A stretch of 64,000 nucleotides of DNA from an uncultured Oscillospiraceae bacterium (GCA_934591845.1 CAKTPO010000006.1:1-64000), one strand, 5' to 3'; counted from the stretch's first letter, positions 16,200 to 25,994 are shown. The notes: generated from the sequence alone by a model not told the origin. Translations and numbers: made by a program.

Positions 16200-17531
16200 T
16201 TAAGAAATCACATCCGAGTCCGTAAAGGGATCACCACACTCGGGGCAGAACTTTGGCGGATGCTTGGGGTCTTCCGGCTCCCAGCCGCACTTGTCGCAGC
16301 GGTAAAGGGGCTCAGAAGCAGGCTTCTTGGCACCGCACTGGGTGCAGAACTTGCCCTTGTTGGTGGCGCCGCAGCTGCACTTCCAACCCTCCTGAGGCTT
16401 CTTGCCGCCGCACTCGGGGCAGAAGTTGCCGGTGGCCTTGGTGCCGCAGCTGGGGCAGGTCCAAGTGTCAGCCGCAGGCTCGGGAGCCGCAGGGGTTCTG
16501 GAAGCGGGGGTCTGGTAGGCGGAACCCACATTCTGCTGGAACAGGCCCTGCATATTGCCAGTACCGACGGATCCGGCCATATTCATGCCCGCAAAGGCCA
16601 TCATAGGCCCCGTAGCCGTATTTTTGGAAGCAGCTTCCATGGCATTGGCGGTGGCATCCACCATTCTGCCTGCGGCTGCGTTGCCGCCGCCCAGGAAGGC
16701 AGACTGCTGCATGGCTTTCAGCCGCTTCTCGTCCTCTTCCGTAGCACTGACGGAGGACACGCCGAAGGACACGATTTCAATGCCCCGCTTCTGCCGCCAC
16801 TGGGCAGAGAGCACCTCATTGAGGGCATTGGCAATATCCATGGTATGCAGGGGCAGCTCCGTATAACCGATGCCCATGGTGGAAATTTTTCCGAAAGCAG
16901 GCTGCAAAGCGGTCATCAGTTCCGAACGAAGCATGGAATCCAGCCGATCCCGACCAAATTGGCCATCCACGTTGCCGCAGACGTTCTTATAGAACAGAAT
17001 GGGGTCACAGACCCGGTAGGAGTATTCACCGAAGCAGCGAATGGAAACAGTGGTGCGGAAACCGATGTCCTCGTCCACCACCCGGAAGGGCACCGGCGTG
17101 GGGGTGCCGTACTTGTTGCCAAAGAGTTCCTTTGTATTAATATAGTAGACTCTCTGATCCTTGCCCGTATCGCCGCCGAAAGTAAAGCGGCGGCCCATGG
17201 TGGCAAAGGTATCCTTCACGGACTGGCCCAGGGCACCGGAGAACACGCTGGGTTCTGTAGAGGCATCGTAGACAAACTCACCGGCCTCGGCACAGATTTC
17301 CGCCACCTTTCCCTGGTCAACGATCAGCATACACTGGCCGTCAGCCACGGCAATGACGGAGCCATTGGTAATGATATTGTCGCTTCCCCGATTGGAAGAC
17401 CGGGAGGAGACTTTTTTCTGGCCCTTTACCGCCAGGACCGTCTCCGGCAATGCGTCACAATAAAAATACTCCTTCCACTGGTCGCCCAGTACACCACCGG
17501 CAGATGCCAGTGCAGCTTTGATCAGGCCCAT
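16200..17531 (-). CDS. SPFH-domain protein with zinc ribbons (YdjI-like)
   Basis: 443-aa protein. Residues 1-290 are an SPFH/virion-core-like domain (DQWKEYFYCDALPETVLAVKG; GIEIVSFGVSSVSATEEDEKR). A flexible Gly/Ala/Met-rich linker follows, then three zinc ribbons in the last 90 residues (WTCPSCGTKATGNFCPECGG; CSCGATNKGKFCTQCG; YRCDKCGW with KFCPECGD). It matches YdjI of Bacillus. As first gene of the operon, with a consensus-like promoter, it probably belongs to a membrane-stress complex with the next two proteins. No pspA-like gene is in the operon. Confidence 0.85.
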   Translation of the reverse strand: MGLIKAALASAGGVLGDQWKEYFYCDALPETVLAVKGQKKVSSRSSNRGSDNIITNGSVIAVADGQCMLIVDQGKVAEICAEAGEFVYDASTEPSVFSGALGQSVKDTFATMGRRFTFGGDTGKDQRVYYINTKELFGNKYGTPTPVPFRVVDEDIGFRTTVSIRCFGEYSYRVCDPILFYKNVCGNVDGQFGRDRLDSMLRSELMTALQPAFGKISTMGIGYTELPLHTMDIANALNEVLSAQWRQKRGIEIVSFGVSSVSATEEDEKRLKAMQQSAFLGGGNAAAGRMVDATANAMEAASKNTATGPMMAFAGMNMAGSVGTGNMQGLFQQNVGSAYQTPASRTPAAPEPAADTWTCPSCGTKATGNFCPECGGKKPQEGWKCSCGATNKGKFCTQCGAKKPASEPLYRCDKCGWEPEDPKHPPKFCPECGDPFTDSDVIS

Positions 17532-17599
17532 GGTAATCTCTCCTTTGATTCAGAAATTCAGTTTCGGAGTCCGGCCCGGGGGCCTTTCCTCGTCTGTCT

Positions 17600-17628
17600 A
17601 TTTTACCAAAGGCACAGTCTAAAATCAA
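17600..17628 (-). promoter_or_regulatory. Promoter of the ydjIGH-like operon
   Basis: Minus strand TTGATT (17623-17628), 17-base spacer, TAAAAT (17600-17605), divergent from the promoter at 17681. Confidence 0.75.
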
Positions 17629-17680
17629 GCGTATTCTGTAAAAAATGCAGCTTTTTTCCGGAAGTTCCACCGGGTGCGGA

Positions 17681-17709
17681 TTGACTTTGAGTCCCGGGTC
17701 TGTTAAGAT
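17681..17709 (+). promoter_or_regulatory. Promoter of the polymerase-like gene
   Basis: TTGACT (17681-17686), 17-base spacer, TAAGAT (17704-17709). Confidence 0.7.
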
Positions 17710-17746
17710 AGAAGTGAATATTTTTTCTTTTGGCGGAGGGCCTGAT

Positions 17747-18904
17747 ATGGATTCTGTTTTTTCCCGTGGTTCCGGAAAAATGCACAGTTTCTTCCGGGAA
17801 AGCACCGTGAAAAAGCTGTGGTTTCTGAGCCTGTTTCTTTTGATTTTCCCCGTATACCTGGGGCATTTTCCGTTACCCAAGGCCGCAAAGCTTCTGGTTT
17901 ACGGCAGTTCTGCCCTGGCCTACGGTTTTCTTCTTCTAAAGCTATTCCTGTGGGACGGCTATCAATGCAGGCAGATACGGCTGCTTCTTTTGGCCCTTGC
18001 CATCCTGGTACTGGGCACGGCAGCCAGCGAAAACCGGTGCTTTCTTTCCAGCTTCCTGCTGGCGGCCTCTGCAAAAGGCATCTCTTTCCGGAAAATCAGT
18101 GGGTTTTTCTTCTGTTTCTTCCTGGGTGCCCTGGTGCTGAATCTGCTGCTGGTGGCCCTGGGGGTGTTGGAAGATGCCGTCACCGTCCGGGCGGAGGTCT
18201 GGGGCAACGGCAATCTGCGGCACAGCTTCGGCTTCGGCCACCCCAATACGGCAGCCTTTTGGGGCATGCTGTTCTCCTGTTCCGCCCTTTTGGCCTGCCC
18301 CCAAAGCAAGCGGTGGCACACCATGGCGGTCTGTCTGGCTTTCAGCCTTGTCCTGTTCCGGCTGACGGATTCCAAAGCCGCCTTTTTTTCAGTGCTGGTG
18401 GCCATTTTCCTGATGGGCTGTTCCATCCCCCTGGAAAGGAAGCTGGCAAATTGGAAATGGCTTGCCCGGGTGCTCCCCGCACTGATGCTTCTTTTGACCC
18501 TGGGTTTCCTGGGACTGTGCCTGGGATACCGGGAAGGCAGCGGCTTTTTTAACCTTTGCAACACCCTGTTTTCTCAGCGCCTGGCCTACGGTCATCAGGG
18601 CTTTCAGCGTTTTGGGTTCAGCCTGTTCGGAAAAACTGTGGACTTTGGTTGGGACCCGGTGGATAGTCTATTGTGCTATGCCCCCATCTGCCTGGGGGTA
18701 CTGCCCAGCCTTGTCTACCTGGGGGCCAGCCTCTGGGCCCTGTACCGCAGTTCCCAGGCAAAGCGTTGGGACATCTGCGCCCTTTCCCTGGCAGGGCTAT
18801 TGTACTGCACCATGGAGTACGGGCTTATGAACCCTGTAAACCTTCCTCTTTTTGCCCTGTGCGCCACCCTTTCCCCGGAGGAACCGAGAAAATTGTCGGT
18901 TTGA
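17747..18904 (+). CDS. Polytopic membrane protein, polysaccharide polymerase-like
   Basis: 385-aa protein with about ten membrane segments. The central motif NLRHSFGFGHPNTAAFWG is typical of O-antigen ligase/Wzy-like polysaccharide polymerases of Firmicutes (consensus like R-x-GF-x-HPN). ATG 17747 follows GGCGGAGGG; the frame continues upstream without a site. It stands alone rather than in a capsule locus, so its substrate is unknown. No terminator was seen between it and prs. Confidence 0.65.
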   Translation: MDSVFSRGSGKMHSFFRESTVKKLWFLSLFLLIFPVYLGHFPLPKAAKLLVYGSSALAYGFLLLKLFLWDGYQCRQIRLLLLALAILVLGTAASENRCFLSSFLLAASAKGISFRKISGFFFCFFLGALVLNLLLVALGVLEDAVTVRAEVWGNGNLRHSFGFGHPNTAAFWGMLFSCSALLACPQSKRWHTMAVCLAFSLVLFRLTDSKAAFFSVLVAIFLMGCSIPLERKLANWKWLARVLPALMLLLTLGFLGLCLGYREGSGFFNLCNTLFSQRLAYGHQGFQRFGFSLFGKTVDFGWDPVDSLLCYAPICLGVLPSLVYLGASLWALYRSSQAKRWDICALSLAGLLYCTMEYGLMNPVNLPLFALCATLSPEEPRKLSV

Positions 18905-18960
18905 CAGAAGAACCCCAGAGACTTCCCGTTTTTTTTGGCGGATTTTTGTGAACACTTCTA

Positions 18961-18990
18961 TTGAAATGTCCACCCAAAGAATGCTATAAT
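18961..18990 (+). promoter_or_regulatory. prs promoter
   Basis: TTGAAA (18961-18966), 18-base spacer, TATAAT (18985-18990). Confidence 0.7.
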
Positions 18991-19051
18991 ATCTATGTAC
19001 TATGTCCGGGCCACCGGATAAAAATAGAAATATAAGCGAGGTAAATCATTG

Positions 19052-20017
19052 ATGATTACGTACGGAGAGAACATCAAGATTTTCTGCGGCAACTCCAATC
19101 CGGAATTTGCCAAGAACATCTGCAAGGATCTGGGGGTTGACCTCGGCCAGGCGGAGGTCAAAACCTTTGCCGACGGTGAGGCATCCGTCAGCCTTCTGGA
19201 AACCGTCCGGGGCGCCGACGTTTTCCTGGTTCAGTCCACCTGCAAGCCCGTAAACGACCATCTGATGGAACTGCTGGTCATGTGCGACGCCTGCCGCCGT
19301 GCTTCCGCCGGAAGAATCACTGCTGTTATCCCCTATTTTGGCTATGCCCGTCAGGACCGCAAGGCCAAGAGCCGCGACCCCATCTCTGCCAAGCTGGTTG
19401 CCAACATGATCACCGCCGCCGGTGCTGACCGTGTTCTGACCATGGACCTTCACGCCTCCCAGATCCAGGGCTTCTTCGACATCCCCCTGGACCATCTGTT
19501 GGGCAATCCTTCCTTTGTGGATTACTACCTCGCAAAGTTCCCCGAGGAGCAGTACAACCACGATGATTTCGTTGTTGTCTCCCCCGATGTTGGCTCCGTT
19601 GGCCGCGCCCGTGCCTTCGCCGCCAAGGTGCACATGGGTCTGGCCATTGTGGACAAGCGCCGTCAGAAAGCCAATGTGTGCGAAGTAATGAACATCATCG
19701 GCGATGTACGGGGCAAGACCTGCATCCTGTTTGACGACATGGTAGATACCGCCGGTTCTCTGTGCAACGCTGCCAGAGCCCTGACCGAAAACGGCGGTGC
19801 CAAGGCGGTTTACGCCTGCGCCACCCACGGTGTTCTGTCCGGCCCTGCCTACGAGCGCATCGAGAACAGCCCCATCCAGGAAATGGTGTTCCTGAACACC
19901 ATTCCCCAGAGCGGCAACACCGCCAGCGGCAAGATCAAGTTCCTGGATGTTTCCCACGTGTTCGCCCGTGCCATTGAGCACATCCACGGCGGCACCTCCA
20001 TTGCTGACCTGTTCTAA
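19052..20017 (+). CDS. prs: Ribose-phosphate pyrophosphokinase
   Basis: 321-aa PRPP synthase, making 5-phosphoribosyl diphosphate from ribose 5-phosphate and ATP for purine, pyrimidine, NAD and His synthesis. Visible are the VIPYFGYARQDRK ATP-loop region, LTMDLHASQIQGFFDIP, and the PRPP loop ILFDDMVDTAGSLCNAA. The ATG at 19052 is preferred over the TTG one codon before. It is followed directly by pth (the stop and next start share TAATG) and then mfd, a neighbourhood also common in Bacilli. Confidence 0.97.
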   Translation: MITYGENIKIFCGNSNPEFAKNICKDLGVDLGQAEVKTFADGEASVSLLETVRGADVFLVQSTCKPVNDHLMELLVMCDACRRASAGRITAVIPYFGYARQDRKAKSRDPISAKLVANMITAAGADRVLTMDLHASQIQGFFDIPLDHLLGNPSFVDYYLAKFPEEQYNHDDFVVVSPDVGSVGRARAFAAKVHMGLAIVDKRRQKANVCEVMNIIGDVRGKTCILFDDMVDTAGSLCNAARALTENGGAKAVYACATHGVLSGPAYERIENSPIQEMVFLNTIPQSGNTASGKIKFLDVSHVFARAIEHIHGGTSIADLF

Positions 20018-20604
20018 TGCCCTGTGACGATAGCTGGCTGATCGTCGGCCTGGGAAATCCCGGTGCCGAATATGCCAAAACCCGGCATAACATCGGTTTT
20101 CGCTGCCTGGACATTCTGGCGGAAACCTTAGGCTGCAGCGTGGATAAAGGCAAGTTTCAGGGGCTTTACGGCCAGACCACTTACCGTGGGAAAAAGGTGT
20201 ATCTGCTGAAACCCTTGACCTATATGAATCTTTCCGGCCGGTCTGTGTTGCAGCTCAGTGCCTATTTCCGGATACCGCCCCAGAGGATCATCGTCCTGTT
20301 TGACGATATCTCTCTGGAACCCGGCCGCCTTCGGGTCCGGCCCAGCGGTTCTGCGGGAGGACACAACGGCATCAAGTCCATTATCGGGGAATTGGGCTCT
20401 CAGGACTTTCCCCGGGTCAAAATCGGTGTGGGCGGCAAGCCCCATCCGGATTTTGATTTGGCAGACTGGGTGTTGTCCCCTTTTTCCAGCCAAGAGGAAA
20501 AGGCCCTGTCCGTATCCCTGAAAAACGGTGCCGATGCAGCCCTGACCATTATGGAGCAGGGTGTCAGTGCCGCCGCCAATGCCTACAACGGGAGCCATCC
20601 TTAA
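20017..20604 (+). CDS. pth: Peptidyl-tRNA hydrolase
   Basis: 195-aa Pth, which recycles tRNAs from peptidyl-tRNAs that fall off the ribosome. It shows LIVGLGNPGAEYAKTRHNIGF with the catalytic His at about residue 24, KPLTYMNLSGRSV, and SAGGHNGIKSII. Its ATG is formed from the last base of the prs stop codon. A perfect hairpin separates it from mfd. Confidence 0.97.
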   Translation: MPCDDSWLIVGLGNPGAEYAKTRHNIGFRCLDILAETLGCSVDKGKFQGLYGQTTYRGKKVYLLKPLTYMNLSGRSVLQLSAYFRIPPQRIIVLFDDISLEPGRLRVRPSGSAGGHNGIKSIIGELGSQDFPRVKIGVGGKPHPDFDLADWVLSPFSSQEEKALSVSLKNGADAALTIMEQGVSAAANAYNGSHP

Positions 20605-20614
20605 AAAGAGAACA

Positions 20615-20645
20615 ATTTCCTCCAGGGTCAACCCCTGGAGGAAAT
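20615..20645 (+). other. Perfect hairpin between pth and mfd
   Basis: A 13-bp perfect stem (atttcctccaggg with ccctggaggaaat, loop tcaac) starts ten bases after pth. No T-run follows, so it may stabilise or process the prs-pth-mfd transcript. Confidence 0.7.
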
Positions 20646-20692
20646 GTACGTTGGGGCCATTCCCCAAAACCATTGTTTTTTAGAGGTGAACC

Positions 20693-23600
20693 ATGGAACA
20701 GCCTTTGCTTTTTCTACTGAAAACCATTCCGGAATATGCATCCCTTTTAGAAGGACTCAAAGAAGGGCAGTCTGCCGCCGTTACCGGTGTGGGACAAATC
20801 AACCGGAGCCATATGATTGCTGGGCTATCCCATGACCTGGGGAAGCCCATTGTGGTGCTGTGTCAGGACGATATGGCTGCCCGGAGAACCCAGGAGGAGC
20901 TGAAAGGCTTTTTGGGCTTCACCGTCCCCATCCTGCCCAGCCGGGATCTGACCTTTTATGATGCGGCAGTGGTCTCCCGGAGTTGGGAGCAAAAGCGGCT
21001 GCGGCAGCTCTACGAATTGGCCTCCGGCCACACCCCCATCCAAATTATGAGCTGGGAATCCCTGAGCCAGCGGACCATTCCCCCAGCGGTGCTGGACAAA
21101 GCCAGCTTCACCTTGGAGTTGGGGAAGGAATACCCCCTGGAAGCCCTCACCGCCCGTCTGGTCACCTCGGGTTATAGCCGCTGCGGCATGGTAGAGGGCG
21201 TGGGCCAGTTTGCGGTGCGGGGCGGCATTGTAGACCTGTACTCCCCCGGGGAAGATGCCCCGGTGCGGTTGGAATTTTTTGGGGACGAGCTGGACACCAT
21301 GGGCTACTTTGACCCCCAGACCCAGCGGCGTACCGACAACCTGGAAAAAATGCTGGTCATGCCCACCCGGGAAGCCCTGCCCGGCATGCACCCCCAGGGC
21401 ACTCAGGGCCTGGAAAAAGAGTTAGAGCGCCTGCTCTCCCGGCAAAAGCGGCGGAAAAATCTGAACACCGCCCTGATTTCCACCCTGGAAAAAGACATTG
21501 AAAAGCTTCAAAACGATGTATACACCCTGGCTGCGGACCGGTACCTGGCTCTGATTTATCCGGAACTGGCCACTGCGGCGGATTACGCCCCAAAGGACGC
21601 CCTCTGGGTTTTGTGTGACCACGGCAATTTGCAGCGGGCCGCCAAAAACCGCACGGAGGAAGTGGGACTCCAGCTGGACAGCCTCCTGCAAACCGGTTTG
21701 GTGGCCGGAGAGCTGTGTGACTTTGTATGCCAGTGGGAAGACTTTTGCCAGACTCTGTCCAAATATACCACGGTCTACTTCGATGCCTTCGGCGGCAGTG
21801 CCTATCCGGAACAGGCGGCTCCCCGGCAGCTGCTGCCCATGACCGCCAAGCAGCTGCCCAGCTATGGGGGCAATCTGGATGCCGCCGCAGCAGATATGGC
21901 CCACTACCAGAAAATGGAATTTGGCACCCTGGTACTCTGCGGCACCCGGCATCGGGCAGAGCTGATGCAGCAAATGCTCCGGGAAAAGAACCTGTCCGCA
22001 TTTCTGGCCATCCCTCTGAACACCCTGCCAAAAGCGGGGCAAATCCTCCTGTCTGACGGTACCCTGCCCTACGGCATGGAATATCCCCTGAGCAAGCTGG
22101 CGGTACTGACCGAAGGACAGCTGATTGCCAAGACCCAGCCCAAACGCCGCAGCGGTCAGAAGAAGGCCGCCACCAACCGGCAAAAGCTCAATGCCTTTAC
22201 AGACCTGACCCCCGGCGATCTGGTGGTTCACGAAAACTATGGCATTGGCCGGTTCGTGGCCATGGAGCAAATGAAAATTGATGGGGCCGTAAAGGACTAT
22301 ATCAAAATTGCCTATCAAGGCTCCGATACCCTGTTTGTCCCAGCCACCCAGCTGGATCTGGTCAGCAAGTACATTGGAGGCGGCGCAGAAAACCCCAACA
22401 TCAAGCTGAACAAAATCGGCTCCGATGCCTGGCAGAAGACCAAGGCCAAGGCCCGGAAGGCCGCCAAGGATATGGCCGGAGAGCTGATCCAGCTCTACGC
22501 CGCCAGAAAACGGCAGTCCGGCTACGCCTTTTCCGCCGATGCCCCCTGGCAGCGGGAATTTGAGGACAATTTCCCCTACCCGGAAACCGACGACCAGCTG
22601 CGCTGCATTGCGGACATTAAAAAAGATATGGAATCTCCCATCCCCATGGATCGGCTGCTCTGCGGCGATGTGGGCTTCGGTAAGACCGAGGTAGCGCTCC
22701 GGGCAGTGATGAAAGCCATTATGGACGGCAAGCAGGTGGCCATTCTGGTACCCACCACGGTGCTGGCCCAGCAGCACTACCAGACCGCCGTTTCCCGGTT
22801 CCGGGGCTTCCCGGTGACCATCGATGTACTCAGCCGCTTTCGAACCCCCAAGCAGCAGCAAAAAACCTTGCAGGATATTCGCAGCGGCAGTGTGGATTTG
22901 ATCATCGGCACCCACAAGCTGCTGCAAAAGACCGTGCAGTTTAAGGATCTGGGCCTGCTGGTGGTAGACGAGGAGCAGCGTTTCGGCGTGACCCACAAGG
23001 AGCGGCTCAAAGAGCTTGCCAAGGGCGTGGACGTTCTGACCCTGTCCGCTACCCCCATTCCCCGAACCCTCAACATGGCCCTGTCCGGCATCCGGGACAT
23101 GTCCACCATTGAGGAGCCGCCCTCCGACCGGTACCCGGTACAGACCTACGTCATGGAGTACGCCACCCCCATTATTGACGATGCCATTCGCCGGGAAGTG
23201 GAGCGGGGCGGTCAGGTATTCTACCTCCACAACCGGACGGAAACCATCGACCAGTGCGCCAGTGCCCTGCAAAAGCGGATCCCCGGCCTGACCGTAGGCG
23301 TGGCCCACGGCCAGATGAGCGAGGATTCTCTGGGGGAGGTTATGACCGCCATGGCCGAGGGCGACATCCAGGTGCTGGTATGCACCACCATTATTGAGAC
23401 CGGTCTGGACATTCCCAATGCCAACACCCTGATCATTGAAAACGCCGACCGCTTCGGCCTGAGTCAGCTCCACCAGCTCCGGGGCCGGGTAGGCCGTTCC
23501 ACCCGCCACGCCTACGCCTATTTTACCTACCGTCCGGACAAAAACCTAACGGAAGTGGCAGAAAAGCGCCTGAGCGCCATTCGGGACTTTGCCGAATTCG

Positions 23601-24211
23601 GCTCCGGTTTCAAAATCGCCATGCGGGACCTGGAAATCCGGGGTGCCGGCAATCTGTTGGGTGCGGAGCAATCCGGCCACATGATGTCCGTTGGCTACGA
23701 TATGTACCTGAAACTACTGGACGAGGCCGTGTTGGAAGAAAAGGGCGAGGCCCCCAAGGCCCCGGAATGCACCGCCGACCTGAATGTCACCGCCAATGTA
23801 GACAAAGAATACGTGGCCCGGGGGGAGGAGCGGATGGACCTGTACCGCCGGATGGCCGCCATTCGCACCCAGGAGGATGCAGACGATCTTCTGGATGAAA
23901 TCGTAGACCGCTACGGCGAACCGCCCAAGGGGGTACTGAACCTGATTGACATCGCCCTGCTTCGGGCCAGTGCCATGGCCCTGGGCATCAAGGACATCAA
24001 GCAGAAAGCGGGAGACCTGTTCTTTGTGCTGACCAACCTGGACTTCAACGCCGTAGGCAGCCTTTGTGCTGACCCCGGCTACAAGCAGCGGCTGACCTTC
24101 CTGGCCAACGCCAAGGAGCCCACCCTGCGGCTCAAGCTGGTGGCCGGGCCTGACAGTCTGAAACAGGCCAAAGCCTTTGTTGCCAAATATCAAAGCCTGT
24201 GCAGCCAGTAA
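20693..24211 (+). CDS. mfd: Transcription-repair coupling factor
   Basis: 1172-aa Mfd, the usual length. It pushes stalled RNA polymerase off DNA and recruits UvrA. The order is UvrB-like N-terminal modules, a CarD-like RNA polymerase interaction domain near residues 500-565 (LTPGDLVVHENYGIGRFVAM), the RecG-like motor with Walker A GDVGFGKTEVALRA and box DEEQRFGV, the QLRGRVGRS helicase motif, and a C-terminal TRCF domain. ATG 20693 follows AGAGGTG. Third gene after prs and pth. Confidence 0.97.
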   Translation: MEQPLLFLLKTIPEYASLLEGLKEGQSAAVTGVGQINRSHMIAGLSHDLGKPIVVLCQDDMAARRTQEELKGFLGFTVPILPSRDLTFYDAAVVSRSWEQKRLRQLYELASGHTPIQIMSWESLSQRTIPPAVLDKASFTLELGKEYPLEALTARLVTSGYSRCGMVEGVGQFAVRGGIVDLYSPGEDAPVRLEFFGDELDTMGYFDPQTQRRTDNLEKMLVMPTREALPGMHPQGTQGLEKELERLLSRQKRRKNLNTALISTLEKDIEKLQNDVYTLAADRYLALIYPELATAADYAPKDALWVLCDHGNLQRAAKNRTEEVGLQLDSLLQTGLVAGELCDFVCQWEDFCQTLSKYTTVYFDAFGGSAYPEQAAPRQLLPMTAKQLPSYGGNLDAAAADMAHYQKMEFGTLVLCGTRHRAELMQQMLREKNLSAFLAIPLNTLPKAGQILLSDGTLPYGMEYPLSKLAVLTEGQLIAKTQPKRRSGQKKAATNRQKLNAFTDLTPGDLVVHENYGIGRFVAMEQMKIDGAVKDYIKIAYQGSDTLFVPATQLDLVSKYIGGGAENPNIKLNKIGSDAWQKTKAKARKAAKDMAGELIQLYAARKRQSGYAFSADAPWQREFEDNFPYPETDDQLRCIADIKKDMESPIPMDRLLCGDVGFGKTEVALRAVMKAIMDGKQVAILVPTTVLAQQHYQTAVSRFRGFPVTIDVLSRFRTPKQQQKTLQDIRSGSVDLIIGTHKLLQKTVQFKDLGLLVVDEEQRFGVTHKERLKELAKGVDVLTLSATPIPRTLNMALSGIRDMSTIEEPPSDRYPVQTYVMEYATPIIDDAIRREVERGGQVFYLHNRTETIDQCASALQKRIPGLTVGVAHGQMSEDSLGEVMTAMAEGDIQVLVCTTIIETGLDIPNANTLIIENADRFGLSQLHQLRGRVGRSTRHAYAYFTYRPDKNLTEVAEKRLSAIRDFAEFGSGFKIAMRDLEIRGAGNLLGAEQSGHMMSVGYDMYLKLLDEAVLEEKGEAPKAPECTADLNVTANVDKEYVARGEERMDLYRRMAAIRTQEDADDLLDEIVDRYGEPPKGVLNLIDIALLRASAMALGIKDIKQKAGDLFFVLTNLDFNAVGSLCADPGYKQRLTFLANAKEPTLRLKLVAGPDSLKQAKAFVAKYQSLCSQ

Positions 24212-24218
24212 AAAACGG

Positions 24219-24247
24219 TTGTGACCCGGTAAAAGCTGTGATATAAT
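24219..24247 (+). promoter_or_regulatory. Promoter of the VanW gene
   Basis: TTGTGA (24219-24224), 17-base spacer, TATAAT (24242-24247). Confidence 0.65.
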
Positions 24248-24283
24248 CAGGATAGATACCGGCAACGGCAGGAGGAATGTCCT

Positions 24284-25903
24284 ATGGATACTAAGAATCC
24301 CCTATTGGAAGAAGACGACGATGCGTTCCTGGCATCCCTGAATCAGCTGCTGGGAGAAGAACCGGAACCGGAGGAAGCACCCAAAAACGAGCCTTCCCCC
24401 ATTCCCAATGAAGAAAAGAGCAAACGTAAAAAAGCCAATCACGCCAAATCCCTCAAGCCCTCTAAAAAGATGCTGACCGTCCTGGCCCTGGGCCTGGGGG
24501 CGGCGGTGCTGCTGGCCATTGCCATTCCCGCCATATTGCGGGCAGCAGACCCCTACGGCGGAAAAATCGCCCCAGGGGTTCACGTGGGGGCCGTAGACCT
24601 GAGCGATTTAAGCAAAGCTGCCGCCAAAAAAGCCCTGCGGGATTTTTACGGCAGCCGCTACTCCCAGGAGTCTCTGGTGGTCTCCTTCCCGGAACTGTCC
24701 TCCATTCTCTCCGGCACCGGAGAGCAGGAAGCCGATTCCATAACCCTATCCCCCAGGGATACCGGGGCCCACCTGGATGTGGGTGGGGCGGTTCATGCAG
24801 CCTACGCCCTGGGGCGGGAGGATCTGCGGGAGGACAAACACCTTCCTCTGCTTCCCTATCTGCACTTAAAAGAAGACGTGCTTCAAAGCAGTGTGCAGCA
24901 TTTCCAGGAACAGTTGGAAGGACTCTACCGGGAAGACACCAGCCAAATTCAGCCGGACAGTGTGACCGTCACCCGGGGCTATCCCGCCGTGACCATTGAT
25001 ACAGACCGGCTGTACCAGCAAATGCTGGATGCCTATGAAAACGGCACCCTTTCAGACTGTAACTATGACGGCCATATCACCCTGGGGCAGCCGGAAGCAG
25101 TGGATTTAGATGCCTTGTGGCAGCAGACCCGGGTGGAGCCCAAAGAGCCCCAGGTGGACAAAACCACCTATCAGGTCATCCCCGGGGAAGCCGGTCGGGA
25201 ATTTGACTTGGATGCCGCCAAGACCCAGTATGAGAATCTCCCCTACGGTCAAAGCCTGGATCTCCCCTTAGAAGATACCCAGCCGGAAATCTCCGACGAA
25301 GATGCCTGGTTCCAGGATACTTTGGGCCATTGCGAGACCCCCCACAGCAACAACGAAAACCGGAACAGCAACCTGAAAAAGGCCTGTGAAATGCTGAACG
25401 GCCTTGTTCTGCAGCCCGGGCAGGAGTTTTCCTATAACGAAACCCTGGGCGAACGCACCAAGGACAAGGGCTGGCTCCCCGCCCCCGCCTACTCCGGTAC
25501 CACCCTGGTGGATTCCCCCGGCGGCGGCATCTGTCAGGTCAGCTCCACGCTGTATTTGGCCAGTGTCTACGCAGAGCTCACGGTTCTGGAACGGGTCAAC
25601 CACGGTTTCCCGGTGAGTTACATTCCCCTGGGCATGGATGCCACGGTGAACTGGGGCTTTACGGACTTGAAGCTTCGCAACGACTCCCCCATGCCGGTGA
25701 AAATCCTTGCAGAGGAAACCGACGATCTGGTCAAAGTCTCCATTATGGGTACCGAGACCCGGAATTACGACATCAAAATGACCTATTCCGTCGGTGGCCG
25801 CCACGTAAAGACCTATATGAGCAAATACGACAAAACCACCGGCGAACTGATTTCCAAAGACCCGGTCGCCCTTTCCAGCTACTTGGAGGATATTTACAAG
25901 TAA
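24284..25903 (+). CDS. VanW-family protein with peptidoglycan-binding-like domain
   Basis: 539-aa protein. An acidic then basic cytoplasmic head of about 60 residues precedes a membrane segment near residues 63-87 (MLTVLALGLGAAVLLAIAIP). The extracellular part holds a putative peptidoglycan-binding region (residues about 100-320) and a VanW domain at about 345-490 (LQPGQEFSYNETLGERTKDK; GGGICQVSSTLYLASVYAEL). VanW proteins occur beside some glycopeptide-resistance genes, but most, like this one, are not linked to resistance and their activity is unknown. Own promoter and terminator. Confidence 0.88.
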   Translation: MDTKNPLLEEDDDAFLASLNQLLGEEPEPEEAPKNEPSPIPNEEKSKRKKANHAKSLKPSKKMLTVLALGLGAAVLLAIAIPAILRAADPYGGKIAPGVHVGAVDLSDLSKAAAKKALRDFYGSRYSQESLVVSFPELSSILSGTGEQEADSITLSPRDTGAHLDVGGAVHAAYALGREDLREDKHLPLLPYLHLKEDVLQSSVQHFQEQLEGLYREDTSQIQPDSVTVTRGYPAVTIDTDRLYQQMLDAYENGTLSDCNYDGHITLGQPEAVDLDALWQQTRVEPKEPQVDKTTYQVIPGEAGREFDLDAAKTQYENLPYGQSLDLPLEDTQPEISDEDAWFQDTLGHCETPHSNNENRNSNLKKACEMLNGLVLQPGQEFSYNETLGERTKDKGWLPAPAYSGTTLVDSPGGGICQVSSTLYLASVYAELTVLERVNHGFPVSYIPLGMDATVNWGFTDLKLRNDSPMPVKILAEETDDLVKVSIMGTETRNYDIKMTYSVGGRHVKTYMSKYDKTTGELISKDPVALSSYLEDIYK

Positions 25904-25909
25904 CGCTTT

Positions 25910-25940
25910 CCCCTCTGCGCTTCACCGCAGAGGGGATTTT
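25910..25940 (+). terminator. Terminator of the VanW gene
   Basis: 10-bp stem cccctctgcg/cgcagagggg, then ATTTT. Confidence 0.9.
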
Positions 25941-25953
25941 CCTTGCGATTTGC

Positions 25954-25994
25954 AAAAAGCCGCCCTTTCAGGTTCATGGAACTTGAAAGGGCGG
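25954..25994 (-). terminator. nrdD terminator
   Basis: A long stem (25960-25975 with 25979-25994, one mismatch, CATG-type tight loop), followed on the minus strand by CTTTTTG. Confidence 0.88.

Noticed and set aside
14112..17684. Plus-strand open frame of about 1190 codons opposite the ydjIGH-like operon
   Set aside because: It lies antisense to three genes with clear domains, has no ribosome binding site and shows no motif; long antisense frames are common in GC-rich codon usage.
21422..23509. Minus-strand open frame of 695 codons opposite mfd
   Set aside because: Antisense to the mfd motor and interaction domains; no start site and no recognisable domain.
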